From NCBI GenBank assembly GCA_938003715.1, contig CALKYK010000327.1, positions 1 through 22,796 of the forward strand: a stretch of 22,796 nt of DNA. Direction: 5' to 3'. Under the pieces are notes generated by a model. That model was given only the letters and a program-made list of their open reading frames with translations. It ran no database searches and was not told the origin of the DNA. The DNA comes from an uncultured Gammaproteobacteria bacterium. Lineage in GTDB: Bacteria > Pseudomonadota > Gammaproteobacteria > Steroidobacterales > Woeseiaceae. The translations under genes and the position numbers were made by a program. Below are positions 15,837-22,796 of the stretch, piece after piece (the stretch's first letter is position 1; every line of letters begins with the position of its first letter).

Positions 15837-18050
15837 TCAGTAGCGAAACGTGTAGCGAACCTTCAGGGCGGCGACGGATTGCGTACTCTGGAAGCGGTCT
15901 TCGAGCGGATCGCGCTGCATGTTGTGGTTCACGACGAACCACAGGTCCTGACCAGCCGCCAGGTTGAAACGCAGGCGCGTGTTGATGCCGATGTCGTCGG
16001 AGATGTTGTCGAACTGGGCGAGCGTCACGAGCGACCACCTCGAATCGAACGCAATCTCGTTTTCGAACGTGATCTGCCGCGTGACGGCGCTGGCGCCCGG
16101 GAACTCGTACTTGTTGTAGTCGTACTGGAGCGAGAACCGCAGGTGCTCGTTCGGGGTCCATTCGACTTCCGGGCGAATCTGGAAGCGGTCGCCGTTGAAC
16201 CAGCCGCCGTCGCCGAATCGCAGTTCGAACGAAAGCTTGCGGTACGGGGCGGTGCGAATGAACGAGCCGAAGCGCTCGAAAGAATACTCGCCCGGCGGAA
16301 TGCTGATGCCGATCCGGTCCAGAGGCTGCTCGCCCGGCAAGAGTCCTTCCTTCGACCACTGGTAGTCGACGCGCATGAAGTCGCCTGCGTTGGAGCGCAG
16401 GTTCAGCAGGTTGTACTGAATATCCTGGGTCTGTACGAAGCCGGTATCGAGATACTCCCAGCGGCTGACTTCGAGCGACTGGTACAGCTCACGGATGTTG
16501 ACGTCGCCCTGGCGAATCTTCCGGTACAGCAGTTCGCCGGCGTACAGGCGCACGCCGGTACGGTTGGCGAACCCCAGCGCGGGGTCGAAATTGGCGCCGA
16601 GTTCCTGGTACTGGAGTCCCCCTTCGAATCCCTGGCGTGCCGGGAACCCGACCGCGGCGCTGAACGCCGTGTCGTCTCCGTCGATTCCCTCGTTGTCCGA
16701 TTTCTGCGCCCAGAACTGCGCTTCCATCGATCGATTGCGCCCGAGTCGGGTGTTGCGGTAGATGAAGTCGAGCCCGAACAGTGAACTGTCGACGTTGGAG
16801 GCCGGATCGCCGTTGGTATAGATCGCGCCGATCGACGATTCCTCGAGCACGCCGCGAAGCACTCTGGCGACCAGCAGGTCGGTCGCATCGATGCCCTCGA
16901 ATTCGTCCTGGCGGATGAGCAACGTACCGAAATCGTAGTTGCCGATGCGGCCGCTCACCTTGGCGCCGGCGACGAGGTCGACCGGCTCACGGTTCTGGCT
17001 CAGGCCGATGCGCCGTGAGAAAAACGCGAGGCCGTTGTTTCCGGACCGGACACCGACCAGTCCTTCGCGGAAGCTGCCGCCGGTCGGCACGCCGCCGAAG
17101 CCGAAGATGTCGAAGTCGGTGAGGAAGAAGCTGCGTTTTTCGGGAAAGAACAGGCTGAACCGCTGCAGCCCGAGCTGCCGACCGTCGACTTCGGTTGCCG
17201 CAAAGTCGGTATTGATCGTCAGCAGCGCGTTGATGGACGGCGTCAGCTTGTAGTTGATGTCCAGCGACGGATTGAAATCCGATCCCGTTGCGGAAAGCGT
17301 GCGATCGTTTTCGTAAACGGCGCTCGCCGAAGGGATGACGTCCAGCCCGACGCCCTGGCTGAGTTCGCGAAAGCCGAAAACTTCGCCCGATACCGTCGGG
17401 TCGATTTCGCCGTTGCGCGATTGCCACGCTATTTTCTCGTTCTTGCGCGCGACCTCCCGCCACAGGTTGATGCCCCAGGTATCGTTCTCCGGGTCGAACG
17501 TAACCGTGTTGAACGGGATGGCCATTTCCATGCTCCATCCGTCCTCGGTCAATTGCGCCGCGCCTCGCCAGATGCCGTCCCAGTCGTCGGACACGGTGGT
17601 GCCGTTCGTATAGATTGCGTCGTACCGGACGCCGTTGGGATTCACTGCAAACGTGTATCCGCTGCGCTTGTTGTTGAACGCATCGATGAGGACGTGCAGC
17701 GAATCGTCGGAATTGATGGATGCACCCTGGCGCAGCGTTCGTGCAACGATTTCGTCGGGCGCGCCGTCCCGCGCGTGCGCGGCGACGTACAGGGCCTTGC
17801 TGTCGAACGCGACGTACCAGATCGTGTACTCGGACGGTCGCGTGAATTCGACCGGCTCGACCTCGTGCAGGTCGCTGACCGTCGCCGCCTCCTGCCATTC
17901 GTCCACGCGGATGTGCCCGTCGATAACGGGAGCGGAGGTTAGTCGATTGATTCTGAAGCGTTTTTCCTGGAGCGTAATTTCCTGCGCAGCGGCCCCGGCG
18001 GCGGCAAAGGCGATCAGGAAAATGAGGCAGGAAAATCTCGGCAGAAGCAT
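15837..18050 (-). CDS. DUF5916 outer-membrane protein with N-terminal CBM9-like domain
   Basis: The 737-residue protein has a signal peptide ending at 'GAAAQ' (about 22). An N-terminal beta-sandwich of the carbohydrate-binding family 9 type follows ('APVIDGHIRVDEWQEA', about 38-220). The remainder resembles DUF5916: 'INYKLTPSINALLTIN', 'FPEKRSFFL', then alternating amphipathic strands to the C-terminus, which ends in Tyr as outer-membrane barrels commonly end in an aromatic residue. It is therefore probably an outer-membrane barrel with a periplasmic or surface ligand-binding cap. The gene is 121 bp upstream of the Tat-exported ThDP gene on the same strand and may head that operon or be its outer-membrane partner. 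It is divergent from the transmembrane-anchor gene. Confidence 0.85.
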   Translation of the reverse strand: MLLPRFSCLIFLIAFAAAGAAAQEITLQEKRFRINRLTSAPVIDGHIRVDEWQEAATVSDLHEVEPVEFTRPSEYTIWYVAFDSKALYVAAHARDGAPDEIVARTLRQGASINSDDSLHVLIDAFNNKRSGYTFAVNPNGVRYDAIYTNGTTVSDDWDGIWRGAAQLTEDGWSMEMAIPFNTVTFDPENDTWGINLWREVARKNEKIAWQSRNGEIDPTVSGEVFGFRELSQGVGLDVIPSASAVYENDRTLSATGSDFNPSLDINYKLTPSINALLTINTDFAATEVDGRQLGLQRFSLFFPEKRSFFLTDFDIFGFGGVPTGGSFREGLVGVRSGNNGLAFFSRRIGLSQNREPVDLVAGAKVSGRIGNYDFGTLLIRQDEFEGIDATDLLVARVLRGVLEESSIGAIYTNGDPASNVDSSLFGLDFIYRNTRLGRNRSMEAQFWAQKSDNEGIDGDDTAFSAAVGFPARQGFEGGLQYQELGANFDPALGFANRTGVRLYAGELLYRKIRQGDVNIRELYQSLEVSRWEYLDTGFVQTQDIQYNLLNLRSNAGDFMRVDYQWSKEGLLPGEQPLDRIGISIPPGEYSFERFGSFIRTAPYRKLSFELRFGDGGWFNGDRFQIRPEVEWTPNEHLRFSLQYDYNKYEFPGASAVTRQITFENEIAFDSRWSLVTLAQFDNISDDIGINTRLRFNLAAGQDLWFVVNHNMQRDPLEDRFQSTQSVAALKVRYTFRY

Positions 18051-18080
18051 GACTGCGCTGGCGGCGATGGCGATCAGGTT

Positions 18081-18101
18081 GGGTCAATGGCGTCGTGACC
18101 C
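18081..18101. promoter_or_regulatory. Inverted repeat GGGTCA-N9-TGACCC in the divergent intergenic region
   Basis: Two six-base arms (18081-18086 and 18096-18101) are perfectly complementary and flanked by TTG and CCAA. The repeat lies 30 bp upstream of the DUF5916 gene in the 227-bp region between divergent genes. Its geometry fits a dimeric-regulator operator. No convincing -35/-10 pair could be assigned, so the role is tentative. Confidence 0.3.
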
Positions 18102-18277
18102 GGCCAATCGTGGCATTTATTGACAGATGAAGCCATACGTCGCGCGGTCGTCCGCCCTGGTGTTCACGGCGGTAGCCGGCATCGACAACGAATGCCCGGC
18201 CGATGATCGAGCGCAGCCGCCGTGTACCCTGGCCATGCTACGCTACCGATCCGGCGAGCTGCGCAACGGCGAATTGC

Positions 18278-18949
18278 ATGGAAAACGAATCGGGCAACAA
18301 CGGTGATCGTGCGCCTTCGCGCGGCAGTTTCCTGAAGCCGGTCGCACTGACACTCGGCGCCGCCGCCCTCGTGATCGTCCTCTTCGTACTGCCCGCCGAG
18401 TATGGCGTCGACCCTACCGGCGTTGGTGAGAAGCTGGGTCTCATGGATCTCGCCGAAGCGGAAGCACCCGCTGCCGGAGCGGCCGAAGCTTTAGAGACAG
18501 CCAAGGTCGTCGCGGGCGAGTTCCCGCCGATCAACGAGAACTTCGACTACTACGAACCCGACGTGATGGGCGACCCGTTCTCGCGCACTCACGACGATCC
18601 ATTTCGTTCTGACGAGATGACGGTGCGGCTCGAAGAATTCGAGCAGGTGGAAGTGAAGGCGACGATGCACCAGGGGGACGCGCTCGTGTACCGCTGGACG
18701 TTGACCGAGGGGACCGTCGTCTATTCCGACTTCCACGCCGATCCCGGCGATCGGCCCGGTTATCCCGAGGGTTACTGGGTGCGCTACCTGGAGCGTGAAG
18801 GCGATTCAGCGAGCGGTTCGATCGTCGCCCCGTTCGACGGCAATCACGGCTGGTACTGGCTGAACATCGAGGAAAACCCGGTAGAAATCCGGCTCGAGGT
18901 GCACGGCTACTACGACAGCCTCGACGAGGTCATGCGCTCGTTCCAATGA
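18278..18949 (+). CDS. Transmembrane anchor protein (HupE-associated type)
   Basis: From the ATG at 18278 the product is 223 residues. One hydrophobic helix (about 20-38) is followed by 'LPAEYGVDPTGVGEKLGL', the signature I associate with proteins annotated as 'transmembrane anchor protein', often encoded beside HupE/UreJ genes. The rest is an acidic periplasmic or cytoplasmic domain with several aromatic residues and 'HHGWYW'-like 'NHGWYWLNIEENP'. It has no enzyme motif. The frame is open back to an ATG at 18203, but that part lacks a ribosome site and does not look like protein. The 3' end overlaps the 3' end of the HupE-like gene on the other strand by 20 bp, so the two are convergent. Confidence 0.82.
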   Translation: MENESGNNGDRAPSRGSFLKPVALTLGAAALVIVLFVLPAEYGVDPTGVGEKLGLMDLAEAEAPAAGAAEALETAKVVAGEFPPINENFDYYEPDVMGDPFSRTHDDPFRSDEMTVRLEEFEQVEVKATMHQGDALVYRWTLTEGTVVYSDFHADPGDRPGYPEGYWVRYLEREGDSASGSIVAPFDGNHGWYWLNIEENPVEIRLEVHGYYDSLDEVMRSFQ

Positions 18950-19652
18950 AATACCCTGCCAGCTGATAGCCCGCCAGGACGAAGCCAAGGAACATCAGTA
19001 CCACGTTGAACGCGGTTGCGTGGCGCGTGTATGTGCCGCTCGCGCGCCACAGCCTGATCGCGAGCAGGAGCACGACCAGCGCCATGATCTGTCCGAGCTC
19101 GACGCCCACGTTGAAGGCCAGGATGTTCGCAACCAGCCCCTCTTGGGATAGCGTGAATTCCTGAAGTTTCGTGGCGAGGCCGAAGCCGTGCACCAGGCCG
19201 AAGCAGAAAATCGCCGCTTTCGGGTCGGGCTCAATATTAAAGACGCTGCGAAACCCGTCCAGGTTTTCGAATGCCTTGTACACGATCGAGAGTCCGATGA
19301 CCGCGTCGACAAGATAGGCGTTGACGTGGATGTCGCCGATGACCCCCGCGAGCAGCGTAATGCTGTGACCGACCGCGAAGAGCGTGACGTACAGTGCGAC
19401 GTCCTTCAGCCGGTACAGAAAGAAAATGACGCCGAGCAGGTACAGGAGGTGATCGTAGCCGCTGATCATGTGCTTCGCGCCCAGATAGGCGAAGGCTGCC
19501 AGTGCCTGCCCGGCATTGCGCTGCAGGAACTCGGCGTCCTCGCCCGCGACACCGTGCGCAACGGCAATGCAGGATGCGGCAAGCAAACTCGCGCCGGTTG
19601 CCAGGGCGATGCCGCGTGACCGCAAAGTCGGTGAATATTGCAGCAATTTCAT
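18930..19652 (-). CDS. hupE: HupE/UreJ family membrane protein
   Basis: The 240-residue protein has an N-terminal signal-like helix (cleavage probably near 'IAVA', residue 32, leaving HGVAGED at the mature end) and about six further membrane segments. Family hallmarks are the HX5DH motif (H61, D67, H68), 'GLVHGFGLA' with H155, and 'FNVGVELGQ' with E185. HupE/UreJ proteins are linked to nickel or cobalt uptake, but many members sit away from hydrogenase and urease genes, as here, so the metal is not certain. The ATG overlaps the TGA of the upstream MFS gene in ATGA. The neighbouring anchor protein on the opposite strand is a frequent companion of this family. Confidence 0.87.
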   Translation of the reverse strand: MKLLQYSPTLRSRGIALATGASLLAASCIAVAHGVAGEDAEFLQRNAGQALAAFAYLGAKHMISGYDHLLYLLGVIFFLYRLKDVALYVTLFAVGHSITLLAGVIGDIHVNAYLVDAVIGLSIVYKAFENLDGFRSVFNIEPDPKAAIFCFGLVHGFGLATKLQEFTLSQEGLVANILAFNVGVELGQIMALVVLLLAIRLWRASGTYTRHATAFNVVLMFLGFVLAGYQLAGYFIGTSA

Positions 19653-20893
19653 TGCCGGTATTGTATTCGATCGTCTTCCCGGACGGTTTCCGGGTCCGGC
19701 TTGCGTAGCCCGACGGCAAGCACGAGGCACAGGCAGGCGACCCCGAAACCGAGTGACGTGGAGCTCGCGCCGAAGCGTTCGGCGAGCGCACCTGCAACGA
19801 CGCTGCCGAGCGCCGGCCCGCCGATGATGGCAAGCGTCCACAGGCTCATCACGCGGCCGCGCAGCCTGCTCTCGACCTCGAGCTGCACTTCGGTCTGCGA
19901 GCCGATCGATACCAGGCTCGCGAAAAAGCCGAGCAGGCACACGATGACCACGCCCGCGGCCAGCGCGCTGACAGCGGAGAACATGAGCATCGTCGCGCAG
20001 ACGCCGATCGCGCCGATTACGACGGCGACGTGCAGGCGCGTCTGCACCGGCCGCAGGTAGAACGTCAGGCTGGCGAGCATCGCACCCACGCCGGTCGCCG
20101 CCATCAGTGCCGCCAGTTCGGCACTGCCGCCGGCGAACAGTATCGCGACAAACGCCGGCATCAGCTCGAGAATGCCGCGACCGAAGAAGTTGCTGACGCC
20201 GGCGAGCAGGATCACCTGCCGGATTGGTGCATGGTCGCGCGTGTAGCGAATTCCCTCGGCCAGGCGCGCAAAATAGCCGCCCTCTGCTCCGCTGCCGTCG
20301 TCGCCGGTTTCGTCGATGCGGATCACACACAGCGCGACGATCACGGGCAGGTAGGTAACGGCATTGACGATGTAGGCGAAACCGAGCCCGTACCAGGCGA
20401 CGATAGCGCCGGCGATGCCGGGCCCGACGAAGCGCGACAGGTTGAACACCATCGACGAGACGGCGACCGCGCTCGGGAATTTCTGCTTGTCGACGAGCTC
20501 CGGTATCAGCGCGAGCCGAACCGGCGAATAGGCGCTGTTCGCGATGCCGTGCAGGAATGCGAGTGCGATCAGCCACTCGATCGTCATGTAGCCGCCGAGC
20601 GTGAGAATGCCGAGCGCGGCCGCGATCAGCGTGAGGATCGCGTGCATGACGATCGCGCCCTGGCGGGTCCGGATCTGGTCGACCAGCACGCCGAAGAACG
20701 GCGTCAGGAGCAAAAGCGGCATGAACTGCGCGGCGGCGACGATGCCGACGACGAAGGTCGATTCCGTCAGCTGCCAGGCGTGCCATCCCAGCGCCAGGCG
20801 CTGGATCCAGACCCCCAGCACGGAGAAGACGTTGCCGTACAGGTAGCGGCGAAAGTTACGGCTGGCGAGCGCCGAGTATTCCTGGTCGATCAA
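19649..20893 (-). CDS. MFS transporter, EntS/MFS_3-like exporter
   Basis: The protein has about twelve hydrophobic helices and the organisation of the MFS_3 group (enterobactin exporter EntS and similar): 'ASRNFRRYLYGNVFSVLGVWIQ' in helix 1, 'QFMPLLLLTPFFGVLVDQ' with the loop 2-3 motif, and 'RGRVMSLWT' in the second half. I place the start at the TTG at 20893 (414 residues), because upstream residues overlap the preceding gene and look spurious; the Shine-Dalgarno is weak. The gene lies 34 bp after the upstream DUF6644-like gene and overlaps hupE by 4 bp, so it is transcribed with both. The substrate cannot be inferred; export of a metal-binding or small organic compound would fit the family. 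Confidence 0.84.
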   Translation of the reverse strand: MIDQEYSALASRNFRRYLYGNVFSVLGVWIQRLALGWHAWQLTESTFVVGIVAAAQFMPLLLLTPFFGVLVDQIRTRQGAIVMHAILTLIAAALGILTLGGYMTIEWLIALAFLHGIANSAYSPVRLALIPELVDKQKFPSAVAVSSMVFNLSRFVGPGIAGAIVAWYGLGFAYIVNAVTYLPVIVALCVIRIDETGDDGSGAEGGYFARLAEGIRYTRDHAPIRQVILLAGVSNFFGRGILELMPAFVAILFAGGSAELAALMAATGVGAMLASLTFYLRPVQTRLHVAVVIGAIGVCATMLMFSAVSALAAGVVIVCLLGFFASLVSIGSQTEVQLEVESRLRGRVMSLWTLAIIGGPALGSVVAGALAERFGASSTSLGFGVACLCLVLAVGLRKPDPETVREDDRIQYRQ

Positions 20894-20927
20894 GCAGGGA
20901 AACCGGCCTGTGCGCGTTGCGCAGCGA

Positions 20928-21422
20928 TCAGCCGGTACCGACGTACGGAATGAGCCGGCCGAGCAGCAACACGCCGACCCAGGTGCCCAGCGACAGCCAC
21001 GCAATGCCCCTGGCAGCGAGCGGCGTGTCCTCGTGTGGCTGCCACCGGTTCATGGCCGGCGCGACTTTCCACAGGAACAGCAGCACGTTCAGGCCGGCAA
21101 TGACGACCAGCACCATCTTCCAGAGGAAGCCGATGTTGGCGCTGTAGCGCGCCGGGTCACCAATGAAGAACAGTGACCCGGTGACGAAATTGATGCCGAA
21201 GCCGAGCACGGACAGTGGCAACAGCTTTTTTGCCGCGCGGATGTCGATGCCGCGAAAGAAGCCGGCAAGCCGCAGGTCGAATATCAGTATCGAACCCAGC
21301 AGCAGCGACAGGCCGAAGAAATGCAGGATTTCCATGATCGGCCACGCCCATGGCGACGAGAGAATCCATTCGTTCACTGCGCTGCTTTCAATTGCCCGGA
21401 TCAGTTCGTCCATCGTCATCAC
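20928..21422 (-). CDS. Four-helix membrane protein, DUF6644-like (tandem paralogue 2)
   Basis: The 164-residue protein has four predicted membrane helices and no signal peptide. Helix 1 contains 'EILHFFGLSLLLGS', with a conserved His, followed by 'FDLRLAGFFRG'; the downstream gene-pair member shows the same layout ('LALHAVGLATVVG', 'RDLRLLGAFRG'). I recall this arrangement as DUF6644, a family of unknown function. The start is GTG at 21422, with ATG codons at 21419 and 21413 as alternatives. It begins 6 bp after its paralogue's stop, so the two are surely cotranscribed and may form a heteromeric complex. The single membrane His could bind metal or haem; that is speculation. Confidence 0.72.
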   Translation of the reverse strand: MMTMDELIRAIESSAVNEWILSSPWAWPIMEILHFFGLSLLLGSILIFDLRLAGFFRGIDIRAAKKLLPLSVLGFGINFVTGSLFFIGDPARYSANIGFLWKMVLVVIAGLNVLLFLWKVAPAMNRWQPHEDTPLAARGIAWLSLGTWVGVLLLGRLIPYVGTG

Positions 21423-21428
21423 CGCTGG

Positions 21429-21899
21429 CTAGAGGTAGGCAATCAGGCGGCCGGCGGAAATCACGCCGATCCAGCTCGCCAGTGACGCGAACGAAAGCGC
21501 CCTGACCGACGCCGGCGGAGCCGCGCCGGATTGGTCCCACGCGGAGGCGTCACGACGCATGCGTATCTGTATGACAACGGCGATGATCACGGCGGCAAGT
21601 ATCAGCGTGATCTTGGTGAGGAACGGCGTGCTGGTGACAAACAGCGTCGCCTGTGAACTGAAAAGGAACGAGCCGGATACCGCGTTGATGAAAAATCCGG
21701 TCCACGCGAGCTTGAAGAGCGACGTCATTGCAGCAAAACTGAAGCCGCGGAACGCGCCGAGCAGGCGCAGGTCGCGCATGACAAATATGCCGACCACGGT
21801 CGCGAGCCCCACGGCGTGCAACGCCAGCATGATCGGGTAGCCCCACAGCGATTCGCCGACCCACAACGCGGGGCGTGTGCCTTCCAGCCACTCGAACAA
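21429..21899 (-). CDS. Four-helix membrane protein, DUF6644-like (tandem paralogue 1)
   Basis: The 156-residue protein has four predicted helices and is a diverged copy of the gene directly downstream, sharing the His-containing first helix, a 'DLRLLGAFRG' loop and 'SWIGVISAGRLIAYL' at the C-terminus (compare 'TWVGVLLLGRLIPY' in the other). It uses a TTG start at 21899, supported by GAGGA about seven bases upstream (21905-21910 on the plus strand). It is the first gene of the membrane cluster (this gene, its paralogue, the MFS exporter, hupE), and the promoter must lie in the divergent region beyond 21900. Function unknown. Confidence 0.7.
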   Translation of the reverse strand: MFEWLEGTRPALWVGESLWGYPIMLALHAVGLATVVGIFVMRDLRLLGAFRGFSFAAMTSLFKLAWTGFFINAVSGSFLFSSQATLFVTSTPFLTKITLILAAVIIAVVIQIRMRRDASAWDQSGAAPPASVRALSFASLASWIGVISAGRLIAYL

Positions 21900-22146
21900 C
21901 CGGATTCCTCGTCGCGCCCGCGGATCCCGGCCACCCGAACCCGTTCAGGCATGGTTTTCCTTGCTGCTAATGCGCAGTCGCCATCGTGGCCTTGCGTGCG
22001 CAAGTGTATCCCGGCACGCAATCTCTGTCGTCCCGGTTTCCGCGACCGCATCGACCGCCGCGGTGTTTGCAACCGGAGACCGGATGGCCGGAGAATCGGT
22101 CACCTGTTCGCGGCGCACACCGCCATCACTGACACGGGGAACGGCA
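21900..22146. other. Divergent intergenic region, no assignable motif
   Basis: These 247 bp separate the membrane cluster from the FAH-family gene on opposite strands, so promoters for both must be here. Apart from the ribosome sites at each end (GAGGA on minus, GGGGAA on plus) I saw no convincing promoter pair, repeat or RNA structure. Confidence 0.4.
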
Positions 22147-22796
22147 TGAAGCTCGGATCGTTACGCCTGAATGGAAAGGAAACCGTCGTCGCCAGGCTCG
22201 ACGATACGACGGGCGTTGCGCTCGAGGTTGCAACGATGCTGGAGCTGATCGGCGCCGGTCAGCGCGGTCTCGACGCTGCTGCATCGGCGATCGACCGCGC
22301 CGTCGCCGGGTCGCTGCCGACGATAGAGCTGGCGAACGCCGACTGGCTTCCGCCGAATCCGCGGGCAACGAAGGTCGTCGGCTGTGCGCTGAATAACGAA
22401 AACGTCAACAGGATCGCGCACCGCGCCGTCGCCAGCCCGATCTTTTTCATGAAGGCCCGGTCGGCAATGACCGGGCACGGCAAGCCGATCCGCATCCGTG
22501 CGCGGCACGGATTCACCGTGCCGGAACCCGAACCATCCGTGGTTCTGCGCGATACGATCCGCGATGCGAACGAAGACACCGTTCTCGACCACGTGTTCGG
22601 CTACACGGTGATCAATGACTGCACGGCGAACGGTATCAAGTTCGGTGAAGATGCGGTGGCGCTGAATCAGGAGCCGTCGCGCATCCACGAACACCAGATG
22701 GCGTGGCGGCATCGTTTCGCTGACGACAATTACGTGTTCGTCATCTTCAACGCGCGAGCGAAGACGGCGGACAGCTTCGCTCCGACGGGCCCGTGG
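22147..22796 (+). CDS. Fumarylacetoacetate hydrolase (FAH) family protein (partial, C-terminus off window)
   Basis: The frame begins at the ATG at 22147, with GGGGAA upstream, and is still open at the window end (216 residues). It matches the FAH/2-keto-4-pentenoate hydratase family: 'ATKVVGCALNN' entering the catalytic domain, 'SPIFFMKARSAMTGHG', an E-x-E metal pair within 'VPEPEPSVV', 'FGYTVINDCTANG' with the metal-binding Asp, and 'ADSFAPTGPW' near the end. These enzymes hydrolyse or hydrate 2-keto acid intermediates of aromatic catabolism using Mg or Ca. Compared with typical members there are about 30 extra residues between the ND Asp and the 'DSFAPTGPW' block. The substrate is undetermined, and no other aromatic-catabolism gene is visible. 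Confidence 0.85.

Noticed and set aside
18120..18125. TTGACA as a -35 box for the anchor-protein gene
   Set aside because: No TATAAT-like sequence is found about 17 bp downstream; the positions there read CGCGGT.
18203..18277. Upstream ATG at 18203 as the start of the anchor protein
   Set aside because: It has no ribosome site, and the 25 added residues do not match the family N-terminus, which begins shortly before the membrane helix.
22161..22712. A 183-codon minus-strand frame at the right end
   Set aside because: It is antisense to the FAH-family gene, whose motifs are clear on the plus strand.

Overview
The window looks like a chromosomal segment of a GC-rich gammaproteobacterium, probably free-living and aquatic. 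The reasons are the family mix (DUF6152 exported proteins, a DUF5916 outer-membrane protein, a membrane-anchored TolB-like/TPR protein, a HupE/UreJ protein with a 'transmembrane anchor' partner) and the even codon use. The organism is an inference, because there is no rRNA or other phylogenetic marker. No rRNA, tRNA, CRISPR array, phage gene or transposase was seen. No gene-free stretch reaches 300 bases; the longest gaps are about 190-250 bases.

Layout, left to right. (i) 1-4575, minus strand: three poorly characterised proteins, namely a secreted protein with a DxDxDG calcium-type loop (cut by the window edge), an 838-aa Kelch/galactose-oxidase-like propeller protein, and a two-part protein ending in an NTF2-like domain. 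(ii) 4764-10981, minus strand: a metabolic operon transcribed in the order aldehyde dehydrogenase, Nramp-fold transporter, cytoplasmic thiamine-diphosphate (ThDP) enzyme, TolB-like/TPR membrane protein. Spacing is tight, but a roughly 149-bp MITE-like element sits between the transporter and the ThDP gene, and the aldehyde dehydrogenase has an in-frame TGA at codon 33. (iii) 11079-18050, minus strand: an export-dedicated set, namely a DUF5916 outer-membrane barrel, a Tat-exported ThDP enzyme, a monohaem cytochrome c and two paralogous DUF6152 proteins, the last four packed with overlapping or near-touching ends. (iv) 18278-21899: a membrane cluster of two tandem paralogous four-helix proteins, an MFS exporter and a HupE/UreJ protein on the minus strand, facing a transmembrane-anchor protein on the plus strand whose 3' end overlaps that of hupE. 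(v) 22147 to the end, plus strand: the start of a fumarylacetoacetate-hydrolase-family gene.

The best candidate for an undescribed system is region (iii). All members are predicted to be outside the cytoplasm, and they combine a cofactor that must be loaded before export (ThDP) with an electron carrier (cytochrome c) and two proteins predicted to expose His-His at the mature N-terminus. A periplasmic oxidative or decarboxylating pathway feeding electrons to cytochrome c is a reasonable hypothesis; the substrate cannot be read from the sequence. Region (ii) looks like a cytoplasmic counterpart: import, ThDP-dependent C-C cleavage, aldehyde oxidation.
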